A program made the translations under genes and the position numbers. Below, in pieces: positions 38,683 through 52,746 of a DNA stretch of 64,000 nucleotides (position 1 is its first letter; every line of letters starts with the position of its first letter). The stretch covers positions 62,001-126,000 of the forward strand of contig NW_026645885.1 in the NCBI RefSeq assembly GCF_949987535.1. The letters run 5' to 3'. The notes under the pieces are model-generated. The model saw nothing but the letters and a program-made list of their open reading frames with translations, did no database searches and was not told the DNA's origin. The DNA comes from Balaenoptera acutorostrata. Lineage: Eukaryota; Chordata; Mammalia; Artiodactyla; Balaenopteridae.

Positions 38683-40441
38683 GCACCTTTAACCTCCTGT
38701 TCCGTACAGGTTGCAATTTGTCCTGAGGATGAACGGCAAGAGGGGGAACCAATGAGAGACTAGCTCTAGGTGTTGGGACAGGCACAGGTCACTCTATTTT
38801 CCCATCAGGAAGAAGAATTAAGCACAAGCTCAGCCTGCCCCCCAGAACGAGAAGAGGGCCTGAAGCAATCCTGCGCTTTTGCGGCCAGCTCCCAAAAAAG
38901 CGAGTTGAAAAATGGAGCTCAGGGGCACTGCAATTCACAAACCTGCAGAGTTTTAAATGATACCTCTCGTCCACAAATATATTAAGGGAAGGCAACGAAG
39001 AGGCTTTGAAAGCAAGGCAGAATTGCAGGAAACAGATTTCAGGAGGTAGATTCGAATCGCCTTGAAAGCACATGAAAAGCGGCAAAACGTGGACAATGAT
39101 GCCCTTGGCCAAAAAGGGCGTATGCGTTTTTTCCTGAATATATTCAGGAAAAAACGCATACGCCCTTTTTGGCCAACCAAGCAACCTGGAAAGGCCAATC
39201 AGCGCTCCAAAGAAGTCTCGCTTCCCAGCGGGCAAAAGGGCCATGCGGAAAAAAGTGTCCAAACCAGAAATGCAGGACCGGCCATGGAGAAATGGGAGCC
39301 TTGCTACGCTGATGGGTGGGATGTAAATTGCCAACAGCCACTCTGGAGAAGTGTACGGTGTGTCCTGAAACATCTAAAAAACACAGCTTGGAGAGCATAG
39401 GGCACTTCCACTCATGGGCGTATAAATTGGGAAAACTAAAAATCAGCAAGACACAGGCACCCCAAAGTTTAGGGCTGCTCTGTTGACAAGAACCCCCACT
39501 TCATTACACCTTAAATATCCTAGGAAAGCGAAAAATGGATAAAGAAGTTGTGATCCTCATGTACAATGGAATATCACTCAGCCATGAAATCCACGTCATA
39601 AGGCTAGTAGCAGCACGATGAGTGGATTTAGGTACGACGATTCTAAGTGAAATAAGTCACACAGAAAAAGACACTTATCATAAGATATCACTTAGAGAGG
39701 GAATGTAAAAACCGCTACACTTGAACTGAATTACAAAACAGAACAGAGTCACACGTTTAGGAAACACACTATGGCTGCTGAACGGGAAAGGTGAGGTGGG
39801 GTGATGCATAAAACAAGGGTTTCAAATTAGCTCAGATACCGTTCCATAAACCCAATATGTAAGAGACAAGACCTATTCCTTTTTCAGTGAACTGGACTCA
39901 ACACCCCCTATTCACCGCACAAGTATATATCTGACTAGGAAGAATCTTCAAACCTATGTATTGATATCTCTCCGTAAGTGAGTCAAGGGGGTGTAAAGCG
40001 GCATAAACACAGCCGTGAAAAGCAGCTAAACCCCATTATAAAAATAAATTACTTTTCAAAACCCGTGAAACAAAGACAGTGAAAGAGAGAGAAATTCTTA
40101 CAAAATTCGTTCAGGGGCTGTGATGCAACCTGGATTGACCATATCTAGACCCACAGCTGATTGAGACATAAGGGTGGACACTCTTGGGGCTGAGAGGTTC
40201 GGTGAGGTTGGGTGAGCCAACGCAGACCCTTTCAAGTAATACTGCATGGTACCCATCCCATGGGTCCCAAATCTCCAGGTTCAAGGGCATCTTCCTACGT
40301 CGAAAACAGGCATGAGAAACCCAGAAGATGGTACACCGTGTGATCGGGAAAGGTTTCTAAAACGCACCTCATTTCTCATCTCCTTTGCTCGGGTTCGCCA
40401 TTCCAGCCGATTTACTAGCCATCTCCCTCCTTGGAGAATCA
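38683..40441 (+). repeat. Satellite monomer 23 (type A)
   Basis: 1759 bp. Palindrome 39105-39176 is perfect. Near-copy of unit 20 at offset 5275; the clear difference is gaacagagtcac. Confidence 0.97.
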
Positions 40442-42199
40442 GCACCTTTAACCTCCTGTTCCGTACAGGTTGCAATTTGTCCTGAGGATGAACGGGAAGA
40501 GGGGGAACCAATGAGAGACTAGCTCTAGGTGTTGGGACAGGCACAGGTCACTCTATTTTCCCATCAGGAAGAAGAATTAAGCACAAGCTCAGCCTGCCCC
40601 CCAGAACGAGAAGAGGGCCTGAAGCAATCCTGCGCTTTTGCGGCCAGCTCCCAAAAAAGCGAGTTGAAAAATGGAGCTCAGGGGCACTGCAATTCACAAA
40701 CCTGCAGAGTTTTAAATGATACCTCTCGTCCACAAATATATTAAGGGAAGGCAACGAAGAGGCTTTGAAAGCAAGGCAGAATTGCAGGAAACAGATTTCA
40801 GGAGGTAGATTCGAATCGCCTTGAAAGCACATGAAAAGCGGCAAAACGTGGACAATGATGCCCTTGGCCAAAAAGGGCGTATGCGTTTTTTCCTGAATAT
40901 ATTCAGGAAAAAACGCATACGCCCTTTTTGGCCAACCAAGCAACCTGGAAAGGCCAATCAGCGCTCCAAAGAAGTCTCGCTTCCCAGCGGGCAAAAGGGC
41001 CATGCGGAAAAAAGTGTCCAAACCAGAAATGCAGGACCGGCCATGGAGAAATGGGAGCCTTGCTACGCTGATGGGTGGGATGTAAATTGCCAACAGCCAC
41101 TCTGGAGAAGTGTACGGTGTGTTCTGAAACATCTAAAAAACACAGCTTGGAGAGCATAGGGCACTTCCACTCATGGGCGTATAAATTGGGAAAACTAAAA
41201 ATCAGCAAGACACAGACACCCCAAAGTTTAGGGCTGCTCTGTTGACAAGAACCCCCACTTCATTACACCTTAAATATCCTAGGAAAGAGAAAAATGGATA
41301 AAGAAGTTGGGGTCCTCATGTACAATGGAATATCACTCAGCCAGGAAATCAACGTCATAAGGCTAGTAGCAGCACGATGAGTGGATTTAGGTACGACGAT
41401 TCTAAGTGAAATAAGTCACACAGAAAAAGACACTTATCATAAGATATCACTTCTAGAGGGAATGTAGAACCGCTACACTTGAACTGAATTACAAAACAGA
41501 ACAGAGTCACAGGTTTAGGAAACACACTATGGCTGCTGAACGGGAAAGGTGAGGTGGGGTGATGCATAAAACAAGGGTTTCAAATTAGCTCAGATACCGT
41601 TCCATAAACCCAATATGTAAGAGACAAGACCTATTCCTTTTTCAGTGAACTGGACTCAACACCCCCTATTCACCGCACAAGAATATATCTGACTAGTAAG
41701 AATCTTCAAACCTATGTATTGATATCTCTCTGTAAGTGAGTCAAGGGGGTGTAAAGCGGCATAAACACAGCCGTGAAAAGCAGCTAAACCCCATTATAAA
41801 AATAAATTACTTTTCAAAACCCGTGAAACAAAGACAGTGAAAGAGAGAGAAATTCTTACAAAATTCGTTCAGTGGCTGTGATGCAACCTGGATTGACCAT
41901 ATCTAGACCCACAGCTGATTGAGACATAAGGGTGGACACTCTTGGGGCTGAGAGGTTCGGTGAGGTTGGGTGAGCCAACGCAGACCCTTTCAAGTCATAC
42001 TGCATGGTACCCATCCCATGGGTCCCAAATCTCCAGGTTCAAGGGCATCTTCCTATGTCGAAAACAGGCATGAGAAACCCAGAAGATGGTACACCGTGTG
42101 ATCGGGAAAGGTTTCTAAAACGCACCTCATTTCTCATCTCCTTTGCTCGGGTTCGCCATTCCAGCCGATTTACTAGCCATCTCCCTCCTTGGAGAATCA
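40442..42199 (+). repeat. Satellite monomer 24 (type B)
   Basis: 1758 bp. Palindrome 40864-40935 is perfect. Near-copy of unit 21 at offset 5275. Confidence 0.97.
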
Positions 42200-43958
42200 G
42201 CACCTTTACCCTCCTGTTCCGTACAGGTTGCAATTTGTCCTGAGGATGAACGGCAAGAGGGGGAACCAATGAGAGACTAGCTCTAGGTGTTGGGACAGGC
42301 ACAGGTCACTCTATTTTCCCATCAGGAAGAAGAATTAAGCACAAGCTCAGCCTGCCCCCCAGAACGAGAAGAGGGCCTGAAGCAATCCTGCGCTTTTGCG
42401 GCCAGCTCCCAAAAAAGCGAGTTGAAAAATGGAGCTCAGGGGCACTGCAATTCACAAACCTGCAGAGTTTTAAATGATACCTCTCGTCCACAAATATATT
42501 AAGGGAAGGCAACGAAGAGGCTTTGAAAGCAAGGCAGAATTGCAGGAAACAGATTTCAGGAGGTAGATTCGAATCGCCTTGAAAGCACATGAAAAGCGGC
42601 AAAACGTGGACAATGATGCCCTTGGCCAAAAAGGGCGTATGCGTTTTTTCCTGAATATATTCAGGAAAAAACGCATACGCCCTTTTTGGCCAACCAAGCA
42701 ACCTGGAAAGGCCAATCAGCGCTCCAAAGAAGTCTCGCTTCCCAGCGGGCAAAAGGGCCATGCGGAAAAAAGTGTCCAAACCAGAAATGCAGGACCGGCC
42801 ATGGAGAAATGGGAGCCTTGCTACGCTGATGGGTGGGATGTAAATTGCCAACAGCCACTCTGGAGAAGTGTACGGTGTGTCCTGAAACATCTAAAAAACA
42901 CAGCTTGGAGAGCATAGGGCACTTCCACTCATGGGCGTATAAATTGGGAAAACTAAAAATCAGCAAGACACAGGCACCCCAAAGTTTAGGGCTGCTCTGT
43001 TGACAAGAACCCCCACTTCATTACACCTTAAATATCCTAGGAAAGCGAAAAATGGATAAAGAAGTTGTGATCCTCATGTACAATGGAATATCACTCAGCC
43101 ATGAAATCCACGTCATAAGGCTAGTAGCAGCACGATGAGTGGATTTAGGTACGACGATTCTAAGTGAAATAAGTCACACAGAAAAAGACACTTATCATAA
43201 GATATCACTTAGAGAGGGAATGTAAAAACCGCTACACTTGAACTGAATTACAAAACAGAACAGAGTCACACGTTTAGGAAACACACTATGGCTGCTGAAC
43301 GGGAAAGGTGAGGTGGGGTGATGCATAAAACAAGGGTTTCAAATTAGCTCAGATACCGTTCCATAAACCCAATATGTAAGAGACAAGACCTATTCCTTTT
43401 TCAGTGAACTGGACTCAACACCCCCTATTCACCGCACAAGAATATATCTGACTAGTAAGAATCTTCAAACCTATGTATTGATATCTCTCTGTAAGTGAGT
43501 CAAGGGGGTGTTAAGCGGCATAAACACAGCCGTGAAAAGCAGCTAAACCCCATTATAAAAATAAATTACTTTTCAAAACCCGTGAAACAAAGACAGTGAA
43601 AGAGAGAGAAATTCTTACAAAATTCGTTCAGGGGCTGTGATGCAACCTGGATTGACCATATCTAGACCCACAGCTGATTGAGACATAAGGGTGGACACTC
43701 TTGGGGCTGAGAGGTTCGGTGAGGTTGGGTGAGCCAACGCAGACCCTTTCAAGTCATACTGCATGGTACCCATCCCATGGGTCCCAAATCTCTAGGTTCA
43801 AGGGCATCTTCCTATGTCGAAAACAGGCATGAGAAACCCAGAAGATGGTACACCGTGTGATCGGGAAAGGTTTCTAAAACGCACCTCATTTCTCATCTCC
43901 TTTGCTCGGGTTCGCCATTCCAGCCGATTTACTAGCCATCTCCCTCCTTGGAGAATCA
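42200..43958 (+). repeat. Satellite monomer 25 (type A head and body, C-block tail)
   Basis: 1759 bp. Palindrome 42622-42693 is perfect. A marks run through cttagagaggg; from about 43,450 it switches to actagtaagaatc, gggtgttaagcgg and ctctaggttcaa, the tail that precedes each C unit. Confidence 0.97.
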
Positions 43959-45715
43959 GCACCTTTAACCTCCTGTTCCGTACAGGTTGCAATTTGTCCT
44001 GAGGATGAACGGGAAGAGGGGGAACCAATGAGAGACTAGCTCTAGGTGTTGGGACAGGCACAGGTCACTCTATTTTCCCATCAGGAAGAAGAATTAAGCA
44101 CAAGCTCAGCCTGCCCCCCAGAACGAGAAGAGGGCCTGAAGCAATCCTGCGCTTTTGCGGCCAGCTCCCAAAAAAGCGAGTTGAAAAATGGAGCTCAGGG
44201 GCACTGCAATTCACAAACCTGCAGAGTTTTAAATGATACCTCTCGTCCACAAATATATTAAGGGAAGGCAACGAAGAGGCTTTGAAAGCAAGGCAGAATT
44301 GCAGGAAACAGATTTCAGGAGGTAGATTCGAATCGCCTTGAAAGCACATGAAAAGCGGCAAAACGTGGACAATGATGCCCTTGGCCAAAAAGGGCGTATG
44401 CGTTTTTTCCTGAATATATTCAGGAAAAACCGCATACGCCCTTTTTGGCCAACCAAGCAACCTGGAAAGGCCAATCAGCGCTCCAAAGAAGTCTCGCTTC
44501 ACAGCGGGCAAAGGGCCATGCGGAAAAAAGTGTCCAAACCAGAAATGCAGGACCGGCCATGGAGAAATGGGAGCCTTGCTACGCTGATGGGTGGGATGTA
44601 AATTGCCAACAGCCACTCTGGAGAAGTGTACGGTGTGTTCTGAAACATCTAAAAAACACAGCTTGGAGAGCATAGGGCACTTCCACTCATGGGCGTATAA
44701 ATTGGGAAAACTAAAAATCAGCAAGACACAGACACCCCAAAGTTTAGGGCTGCTCTGTTGACAAGAACCCCCACTTCATTACACCTTAAATATCCTAGGA
44801 AAGAGAAAAATGGATAAAGAAGTTGGGGTCCTCATGTACAATGGAATATCACTCAGCCAGGAAATCAACGTCATAAGGCTAGTAGCAGCACGATGAGTGG
44901 ATTTAGGTACGACGATTCTAAGTGAAATAAGTCACACAGAAAAAGACACTTATCATAAGATATCACTTCTAGAGGGAATGTAGAACCGCTACACTTGAAC
45001 TGAATTACAAAACAGAACAGAGTCACAGGTTTAGGAAACACACTATGGCTGCTGAACGGGAAAGGTGAGGTGGGGTGATGCATAAAACAAGGGTTTCAAA
45101 TTAGCTCAGATACCGTTCCATAAACCCAATATGTAAGAGACAAGACCTATTCCTTTTTCAGTGAACTGGACTCAACACCCCCTATTCACCGCACAAGAAT
45201 ATATCTGACTAGTAAGAATCTTCAAACCTATGTATTGATATCTCTCTGTAAGTGAGTCAAGGGGGTGTAAAGCGGCATAAACACAGCCGTGAAAAGCAGC
45301 TAAACCCCATTATAAAAATAAATTACTTTTCAAAACCCGTGAAACAAAGACAGTGAAAGAGAGAGAAATTCTTACAAAATTCGTTCAGGGGCTGTGATGC
45401 AACCTGGATTGACCATATCTAGACCCACAGCTGATTGAGACATAAGGGTGGACACTCTTGGGGCTGAGAGGTTCGGTGAGGTTGGGTGAGCCAACGCAGA
45501 CCCTTTCAAGTAATACTGCATGGTACCCATCCCATGGGTCCCAAATCTCCAGGTTCAAGGGCATCTTCCTACGTCGAAAACAGGCATGAGAAACCCAGAA
45601 GATGGTACACCGTGTGATCGGGAAAGGTTTCTAAAACGCACCTCATTTCTCATCTCCTTTGCTCGGGTTCGCCATTCCAGCCGATTTACTAGCCATCTCC
45701 CTCCTTGGAGAATCA
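43959..45715 (+). repeat. Satellite monomer 26 (type C)
   Basis: 1757 bp. Palindrome 44381-44452 has one right-arm change (ggaaaaaccgc). One A is lost in cttcacagcgggcaaaggg, merging two reverse frames into 219 codons. Confidence 0.97.
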
Positions 45716-47473
45716 GCACCTTTACCCTCCTGTTCCGTACAGGTTGCAATTTGTCCTGAGGATGAACGGGAAGAGGGGGAACCAATGAGAGACTAGCTCT
45801 AGGTGTTGGGACAGGCACAGGTCACTCTATTTTCCCATCAGGAAGAAGAATTAAGCACAAGCTCAGCCTGCCCCCCAGAACGAGAAGAGGGCCTGAAGCA
45901 ATCCTGCGCTTTTGCGGCCAGCTCCCAAAAAAGCGAGTTGAAAAATGGAGCTCAAGGGCACTGCAATTCACAAACCTGCAGAGTTTTAAATGATACCTCT
46001 CGTCCACAAATATATTAAGGGAAGGCAACGAAGAGGCTTTGAAAGCAAGGCAGAATTGCAGGAAACAGATTTCAGGAGGTAGATTCGAATCGCCTTGAAA
46101 GCACATGAAAAGCGGCAAAACGTGGACAATGATGCCCTTGGCCAAAAAGGGCGTATGCCTTTTTTCCTGAATATATTCAGGAAAAAACGCATACGCCCTT
46201 TTTGGCAAACCAAGCAACCTGGAAAGGCCAATCAGCGCTCCAAAGAAGTCTCGCTTCCCAGCGGGCAAAAGGGCCATGCGGAAAAAAGTGTCCAAACCAG
46301 AAATGCAGGACCGGCCATGGAGAAATGGGAGCCTTGCTACGCTGATGGGTGGGATGTAAATTGCCAACAGCCACTCTGGAGAAGTGTACGGTGTGTTCTG
46401 AAACATCTAAAAAACACAGCTTGGAGAGCATAGGGCACTTCCACTCATGGGCGTATAAATTGGGAAAACTAAAAATCAGCAAGACACAGACACCCCAAAG
46501 TTTAGGGCTGCTCTGTTGACAAGAACCCCCACTTCATTACACCTTAAATATCCTAGGAAAGAGAAAAATGGATAAAAAAGTTGGGGTCCTCATGTACAAT
46601 GGAATATCACTCAGCCAGGAAATCAACGTCATAAGGCTAGTAGCAGCACGATGAGTGGATTTAGGTACGACGATTCTAAGTGAAATAAGTCACACAGAAA
46701 AAGACACTTATCATAAGATATCACTTCTAGAGGGAATGTAGAACCGCTACACTTGAACTGAATTACAAAACAGAACAGAGTCACAGGTTTAGGAAACACA
46801 CTATGGCTGCTGAACGGGAAAGGTGAGGTGGGGTGATGCATAAAACAAGGGTTTCAAATTAGCTCAGATACCGTTCCATAAACCCAATATGTAAGAGACA
46901 AGACCTATTCCTTTTTCAGTGAACTGGACTCAACACCCGCTATTCACCGCACAAGAATATATCTGACTAGTAAGAATCTTCAAACCTATGTATTGATATC
47001 TCTCTGTAAGTGAGTCAAGGGGGTGTAAAGCGGCATAAACACAGCCGTGAAAAGCAGCTAAACCCCATTATAAAAATAAATTACTTTTCAAAACCCGTGA
47101 AACAAAGACAGTGAAAGAGAGAGAAATTCTTACAAAATTCGTTCAGGGGCTGTGATGCAAACTGGATTGACCATATCTAGACCCACAGCTGATTGAGACA
47201 TAAGGGTGGACACTCTTGGGGCTGAGAGGTTCGGTGAGGTTGGGTGAGCCAACGCAGACCCTTTCAAGTAATACTGCATGGTACCCATCCCATGGGTCCC
47301 AAATCTCCAGGTTCAAGGGCATCTTCCTACGTCGAAAACAGGCATGAGAAACCCAGAAGATGGTACACCGTGTGATCGGGAAAGGTTTCTAAAACGCACC
47401 TCATTTCTCATCTCCTTTGCTCGGGTTCGCCATTCCAGCCGATTTACTAGCCATCTCCCTCCTTGGAGAATCA
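45716..47473 (+). repeat. Satellite monomer 27 (type D)
   Basis: 1758 bp. Palindrome 46138-46209 has one left-arm change (tatgcctttt) and one right-arm change (ttggcaaacc), at non-pairing positions. Marks: gagctcaagggc, gataaaaaagttgg, gatgcaaactgg; private aacacccgctattc. Confidence 0.97.
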
Positions 47474-49231
47474 GCACCTTTACCCTCCTGTTCCGTACAG
47501 GTTGCAATTTGTCCTGAGGATGAACGGGAAGAGGGGGAACCAATGAGAGACTAGCTCCAGGGGTTGGGAAAGGCACAGGTCACTCTATTTTCCCATCAGG
47601 AAGAAGAATTAAGCACAAGCTCAGCCTGCACCCCAGAACCAGAAGAGGGCCTGAAGCAATCCTGCGCTTTTGCGGCCAGCTCCCAAAAAAGCGAGTTGAA
47701 AAATGGAGCTCAGGGGCACTGCAATTCACAAACCTGCAGAGTTTTAAATGATACCTCTCGTCCACAAATATATTAAGGGAAGGCAACGAAGAGGCTTTGA
47801 AAGCAAGGCAGAATTGCAGGAAACAGATTTCAGGAGGTAGATTCGAATCGCCTTGAAAGCACATGGAAAGCGGCAAAACGTGGACAATGATGCCCTTGGC
47901 CAAAAAGGGCGTATGCGTTTTTTCCTGAATATATTCAGGAAAAAACGCATACGCCCTTTTTGGCCAACCAAGCAACCTGGAAAGGCCAATCAGCGCTCCA
48001 AAGAAGTCTCGCTTCCCAGCGGGCAAAAGGGCCATGCGGAAAAAAGTGTCCAAACCAGAAATGCAGGACCGGCCATGGAGAAATGGGAGCCTTGCTACGC
48101 TGATGGGTGGGATGTAAATTGCCAACAGCCACTCTGGAGAAGTGTACGGTGTGTTCTGAAACATCTAAAAAACACAGCTTGGAGAGCATAGGGCACTTCC
48201 ACTCATGGGCGTATAAATTGGGAAAACTAAAAATCAGCAAGACACAGGCACCCCAAAGTTTAGGGCTGCTCTGTTGACAAGAACCCCCACTTCATTACAC
48301 CTTAAATATCCTAGGAAAGAGAAAAATGGATAAAGAAGTTGTGGTCCTCATGTACAATGGAATATCACTCAGCCAGGAAATCAACGTCATAAGGCTAGTA
48401 GCAGCACGATGAGTGGATTTAGGTACGACGATTCTAAGTGAAATAAGTCACACCGAAAAAGACACTTATCATAAGATATCACTTCTAGAGGGAATGTAAA
48501 ACCGCTACACTTGAACTGAATTACAAAACAGAACAGAGTCACAGGTTTAGGAAACACACTATGGCTGCTGAACGGGAAAGGTGAGGTGGGGTGATGCATA
48601 AAACAAGGGTTTCAAATTAGCTCAGATACCGTTCCATAAACCCAATATGTAAGAGACAAGACCTATTCCTTTTTCAGTGAACTGGACTCAACACCCCCTA
48701 TTCACCGCACAAGAATATATCTGACTAGTAAGAATCTTCAAACCTATGTATTGATATCTCTCTGTAAGTGAGTCAAGGGGGTGTTAAGCGGCATAAACAC
48801 AGCCGTGAAAAGCAGCTAAACCCCATTATAAAAATAAATTACTTTTCAAAACCCGTGAAACAAAGACAGTGAAAGAGAGAGAAATTCTTACAAAATTCGT
48901 TCAGGGGCTGTGATGCAACCTGGATTGACCATATCTAGACCCACAGCTGATTGAGACATAAGGGTGGACACTCTTGGGGCTGAGAGGTTCGGTGAGGTTG
49001 GGTGAGCCAACGCAGACCCTTTCAAGTCATACTGCATGGTACCCATCCCATGGGTCCCAAATCTCTAGGTTCAAGGGCATCTTCCTATGTCGAAAACAGG
49101 CATGAGAAACCCAGAAGATGGTACACCGTGTGATCGGGAAAGGTTTCTAAAACGCACCTCATTTCTCATCTCCTTTGCTCGGGTTCGCCATTCCAGCCGA
49201 TTTACTAGCCATCTCCCTCCTTGGAGAATCA
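47474..49231 (+). repeat. Satellite monomer 28 (type E)
   Basis: 1758 bp. Palindrome 47896-47967 is perfect. Marks: ctccaggggttgggaaagg, cctgcacccc, cacatggaaagc, cacaccgaaaaag, gggtgttaagcgg, ctctaggttcaa. Closest to unit 34. Confidence 0.97.
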
Positions 49232-50988
49232 GCACCTTTAACCTCCTGTTCCGTACAGGTTGCAATTTGTCCTGAGGATGAACGGGAAGAGGGGGAACCA
49301 ATGAGAGACTAGCTCTAGGTGTTGGGACAGGCACAGGTCACTCTATTTTCCCATCAGGAAGAAGAATTAAGCACAAGCTCAGCCTGCCCCCCAGAACGAG
49401 AAGAGGGCCTGAAGCAATCCTGCGCTTTTGCGGCCAGCTCCCAAAAAAGCGAGTTGAAAAATGGAGCTCAGGGGCACTGCAATTCACAAACCTGCAGAGT
49501 TTTAAATGATACCTCTCGTCCACAAATATATTAAGGGAAGGCAACGAAGAGGCTTTGAAAGCAAGGCAGAATTGCAGGAAACAGATTTCAGGAGGTAGAT
49601 TCGAATCGCCTTGAAAGCACATGAAAAGCGGCAAAACGTGGACAATGATGCCCTTGGCCAAAAAGGGCGTATGCGTTTTTTCCTGAATATATTCAGGAAA
49701 AAACGCATACGCCCTTTTTGGCCAACCAAGCAACCTGGAAAGGCCAATCAGCGCTCCAAAGAAGTCTCGCTTCACAGCGGGCAAAGGGCCATGCGGAAAA
49801 AAGTGTCCAAACCAGAAATGCAGGACCGGCCATGGAGAAATGGGAGCCTTGCTACGCTGATGGGTGGGATGTAAATTGCCAACAGCCACTCTGGAGAAGT
49901 GTACGGTGTGTTCTGAAACATCTAAAAAACACAGCTTGGAGAGCATAGGGCACTTCCACTCATGGGCGTATAAATTGGGAAAACTAAAAATCAGCAAGAC
50001 ACAGACACCCCAAAGTTTAGGGCTGCTCTGTTGACAAGAACCCCCACTTCATTACACCTTAAATATCCTAGGAAAGAGAAAAATGGATAAAGAAGTTGGG
50101 GTCCTCATGTACAATGGAATATCACTCAGCCAGGAAATCAACGTCATAAGGCTAGTAGCAGCACGATGAGTGGATTTAGGTACGACGATTCTAAGTGAAA
50201 TAAGTCACACAGAAAAAGACACTTATCATAAGATATCACTTCTAGAGGGAATGTAGAACCGCTACACTTGAACTGAATTACAAAACAGAACAGAGTCACA
50301 GGTTTAGGAAACACACTATGGCTGCTGAACGGGAAAGGTGAGGTGGGGTGATGCATAAAACAAGGGTTTCAAATTAGCTCAGATACCGTTCCATAAACCC
50401 AATATGTAAGAGACAAGACCTATTCCTTTTTCAGTGAACTGGACTCAACACCCCCTATTCACCGCACAAGAATATATCTGACTAGTAAGAATCTTCAAAC
50501 CTATGTATTGATATCTCTCTGTAAGTGAGTCAAGGGGGTGTAAAGCGGCATAAACACAGCCGTGAAAAGCAGCTAAACCCCATTATAAAAATAAATTACT
50601 TTTCAAAACCCGTGAAACAAAGACAGTGAAAGAGAGAGAAATTCTTACAAAATTCGTTCAGGGGCTGTGATGCAACCTGGATTGACCATATCTAGACCCA
50701 CAGCTGATTGAGACATAAGGGTGGACACTCTTGGGGCTGAGAGGTTCGGTGAGGTTGGGTGAGCCAACGCAGACCCTTTCAAGTAATACTGCATGGTACC
50801 CATCCCATGGGTCCCAAATCTCCAGGTTCAAGGGCATCTTCCTACGTCGAAAACAGGCATGAGAAACCCAGAAGATGGTACACCGTGTGATCGGGAAAGG
50901 TTTCTAAAACGCACCTCATTTCTCATCTCCTTTGCTCGGGTTCGCCATTCCAGCCGATTTACTAGCCATCTCCCTCCTTGGAGAATCA
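49232..50988 (+). repeat. Satellite monomer 29 (type C)
   Basis: 1757 bp. Palindrome 49654-49725 is perfect, unlike unit 26. Same cttcacagcgggcaaaggg deletion as units 26 and 35. Confidence 0.97.
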
Positions 50989-52746
50989 GCACCTTTACCC
51001 TCCTGTTCCGTACAGGTTGCAATTTGTCCTGAGGATGAACGGGAAGAGGGGGAACCAATGAGAGACTAGCTCTAGGTGTTGGGACAGGCACAGGTCACTC
51101 TATTTTCCCATCAGGAAGAAGAATTAAGCACAAGCTCAGCCTGCCCCCCAGAACGAGAAGAGGGCCTGAAGCAATCCTGCGCTTTTGCGGCCAGCTCCCA
51201 AAAAAGCGAGTTGAAAAATGGAGCTCAAGGGCACTGCAATTCACAAACCTGCAGAGTTTTAAATGATACCTCTCGTCCACAAATATATTAAGGGAAGGCA
51301 ACGAAGAGGCTTTGAAAGCAAGGCAGAATTGCAGGAAACAGATTTCAGGAGGTAGATTCGAATCGCCTTGAAAGCACATGAAAAGCGGCAAAACGTGGAC
51401 AATGATGCCCTTGGCCAAAAAGGGCGTATGCCTTTTTTCCTGAATATATTCAGGAAAAAACGCATACGCCCTTTTTGGCAAACCAAGCAACCTGGAAAGG
51501 CCAATCAGCGCTCCAAAGAAGTCTCGCTTCCCAGCGGGCAAAAGGGCCATGCGGAAAAAAGTGTCCAAACCAGAAATGCAGGACCGGCCATGGAGAAATG
51601 GGAGCCTTGCTACGCTGATGGGTGGGATGTAAATTGCCAACAGCCACTCTGGAGAAGTGTACGGTGTGTTCTGAAACATCTAAAAAACACAGCTTGGAGA
51701 GCATAGGGCACTTCCACTCATGGGCGTATAAATTGGGAAAACTAAAAATCAGCAAGACACAGACACCCCAAAGTTTAGGGCTGCTCTGTTGACAAGAACC
51801 CCCACTTCATTACACCTTAAATATCCTAGGAAAGAGAAAAATGGATAAAAAAGTTGGGGTCCTCATGTACAATGGAATATCACTCAGCCAGGAAATCAAC
51901 GTCATAAGGCTAGTAGCAGCACGATGAGTGGATTTAGGTACGACGATTCTAAGTGAAATAAGTCACACAGAAAAAGACACTTATCATAAGATATCACTTC
52001 TAGAGGGAATGTAGAACCGCTACACTTGAACTGAATTACAAAACAGAACAGAGTCACAGGTTTAGGAAACACACTATGGCTGCTGAACGGGAAAGGTGAG
52101 GTGGGGTGATGCATAAAACAAGGGTTTCAAATTAGCTCAGATACCGTTCCATAAACCCAATATGTAAGAGACAAGACCTATTCCTTTTTCAGTGAACTGG
52201 ACTCAACACCCCCTATTCACCGCACAAGAATATATCTGACTAGTAAGAATCTTCAAACCTATGTATTGATATCTCTCTGTAAGTGAGTCAAGGGGGTGTA
52301 AAGCGGCATAAACACAGCCGTGAAAAGCAGCTAAACCCCATTATAAAAATAAATTACTTTTCAAAACCCGTGAAACAAAGACAGTGAAAGAGAGAGAAAT
52401 TCTTACAAAATTCGTTCAGGGGCTGTGATGCAAACTGGATTGACCATATCTAGACCCACAGCTGATTGAGACATAAGGGTGGACACTCTTGGGGCTGAGA
52501 GGTTCGGTGAGGTTGGGTGAGCCAACGCAGACCCTTTCAAGTAATACTGCATGGTACCCATCCCATGGGTCCCAAATCTCCAGGTTCAAGGGCATCTTCC
52601 TACGTCGAAAACAGGCATGAGAAACCCAGAAGATGGTACACCGTGTGATCGGGAAAGGTTTCTAAAACGCACCTCATTTCTCATCTCCTTTGCTCGGGTT
52701 CGCCATTCCAGCCGATTTACTAGCCATCTCCCTCCTTGGAGAATCA
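50989..52746 (+). repeat. Satellite monomer 30 (type D)
   Basis: 1758 bp. Palindrome 51411-51482 has the two D-type changes. Copy of unit 27 at offset 5273, without aacacccgctattc. Confidence 0.97.

Larger units (their letters stand above)
33408..43450 (+). repeat. Two-type higher-order block, order A-B-B*-A-B-A
   Basis: Type A (units 20, 23, 25) has gtgtcctgaaac, aaagcgaaaaatgg, ttgtgatcctc and cttagagaggg. Type B (units 21, 24) has acacagacacc, gttggggtcctc, aatgtagaacc and cgttcagtggctg. Unit 22 has an A-like head (aacggcaagagg) on a B body. Units 20-21 recur as 23-24 at an offset of 5275 bases and look nearly identical. Confidence 0.8.
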
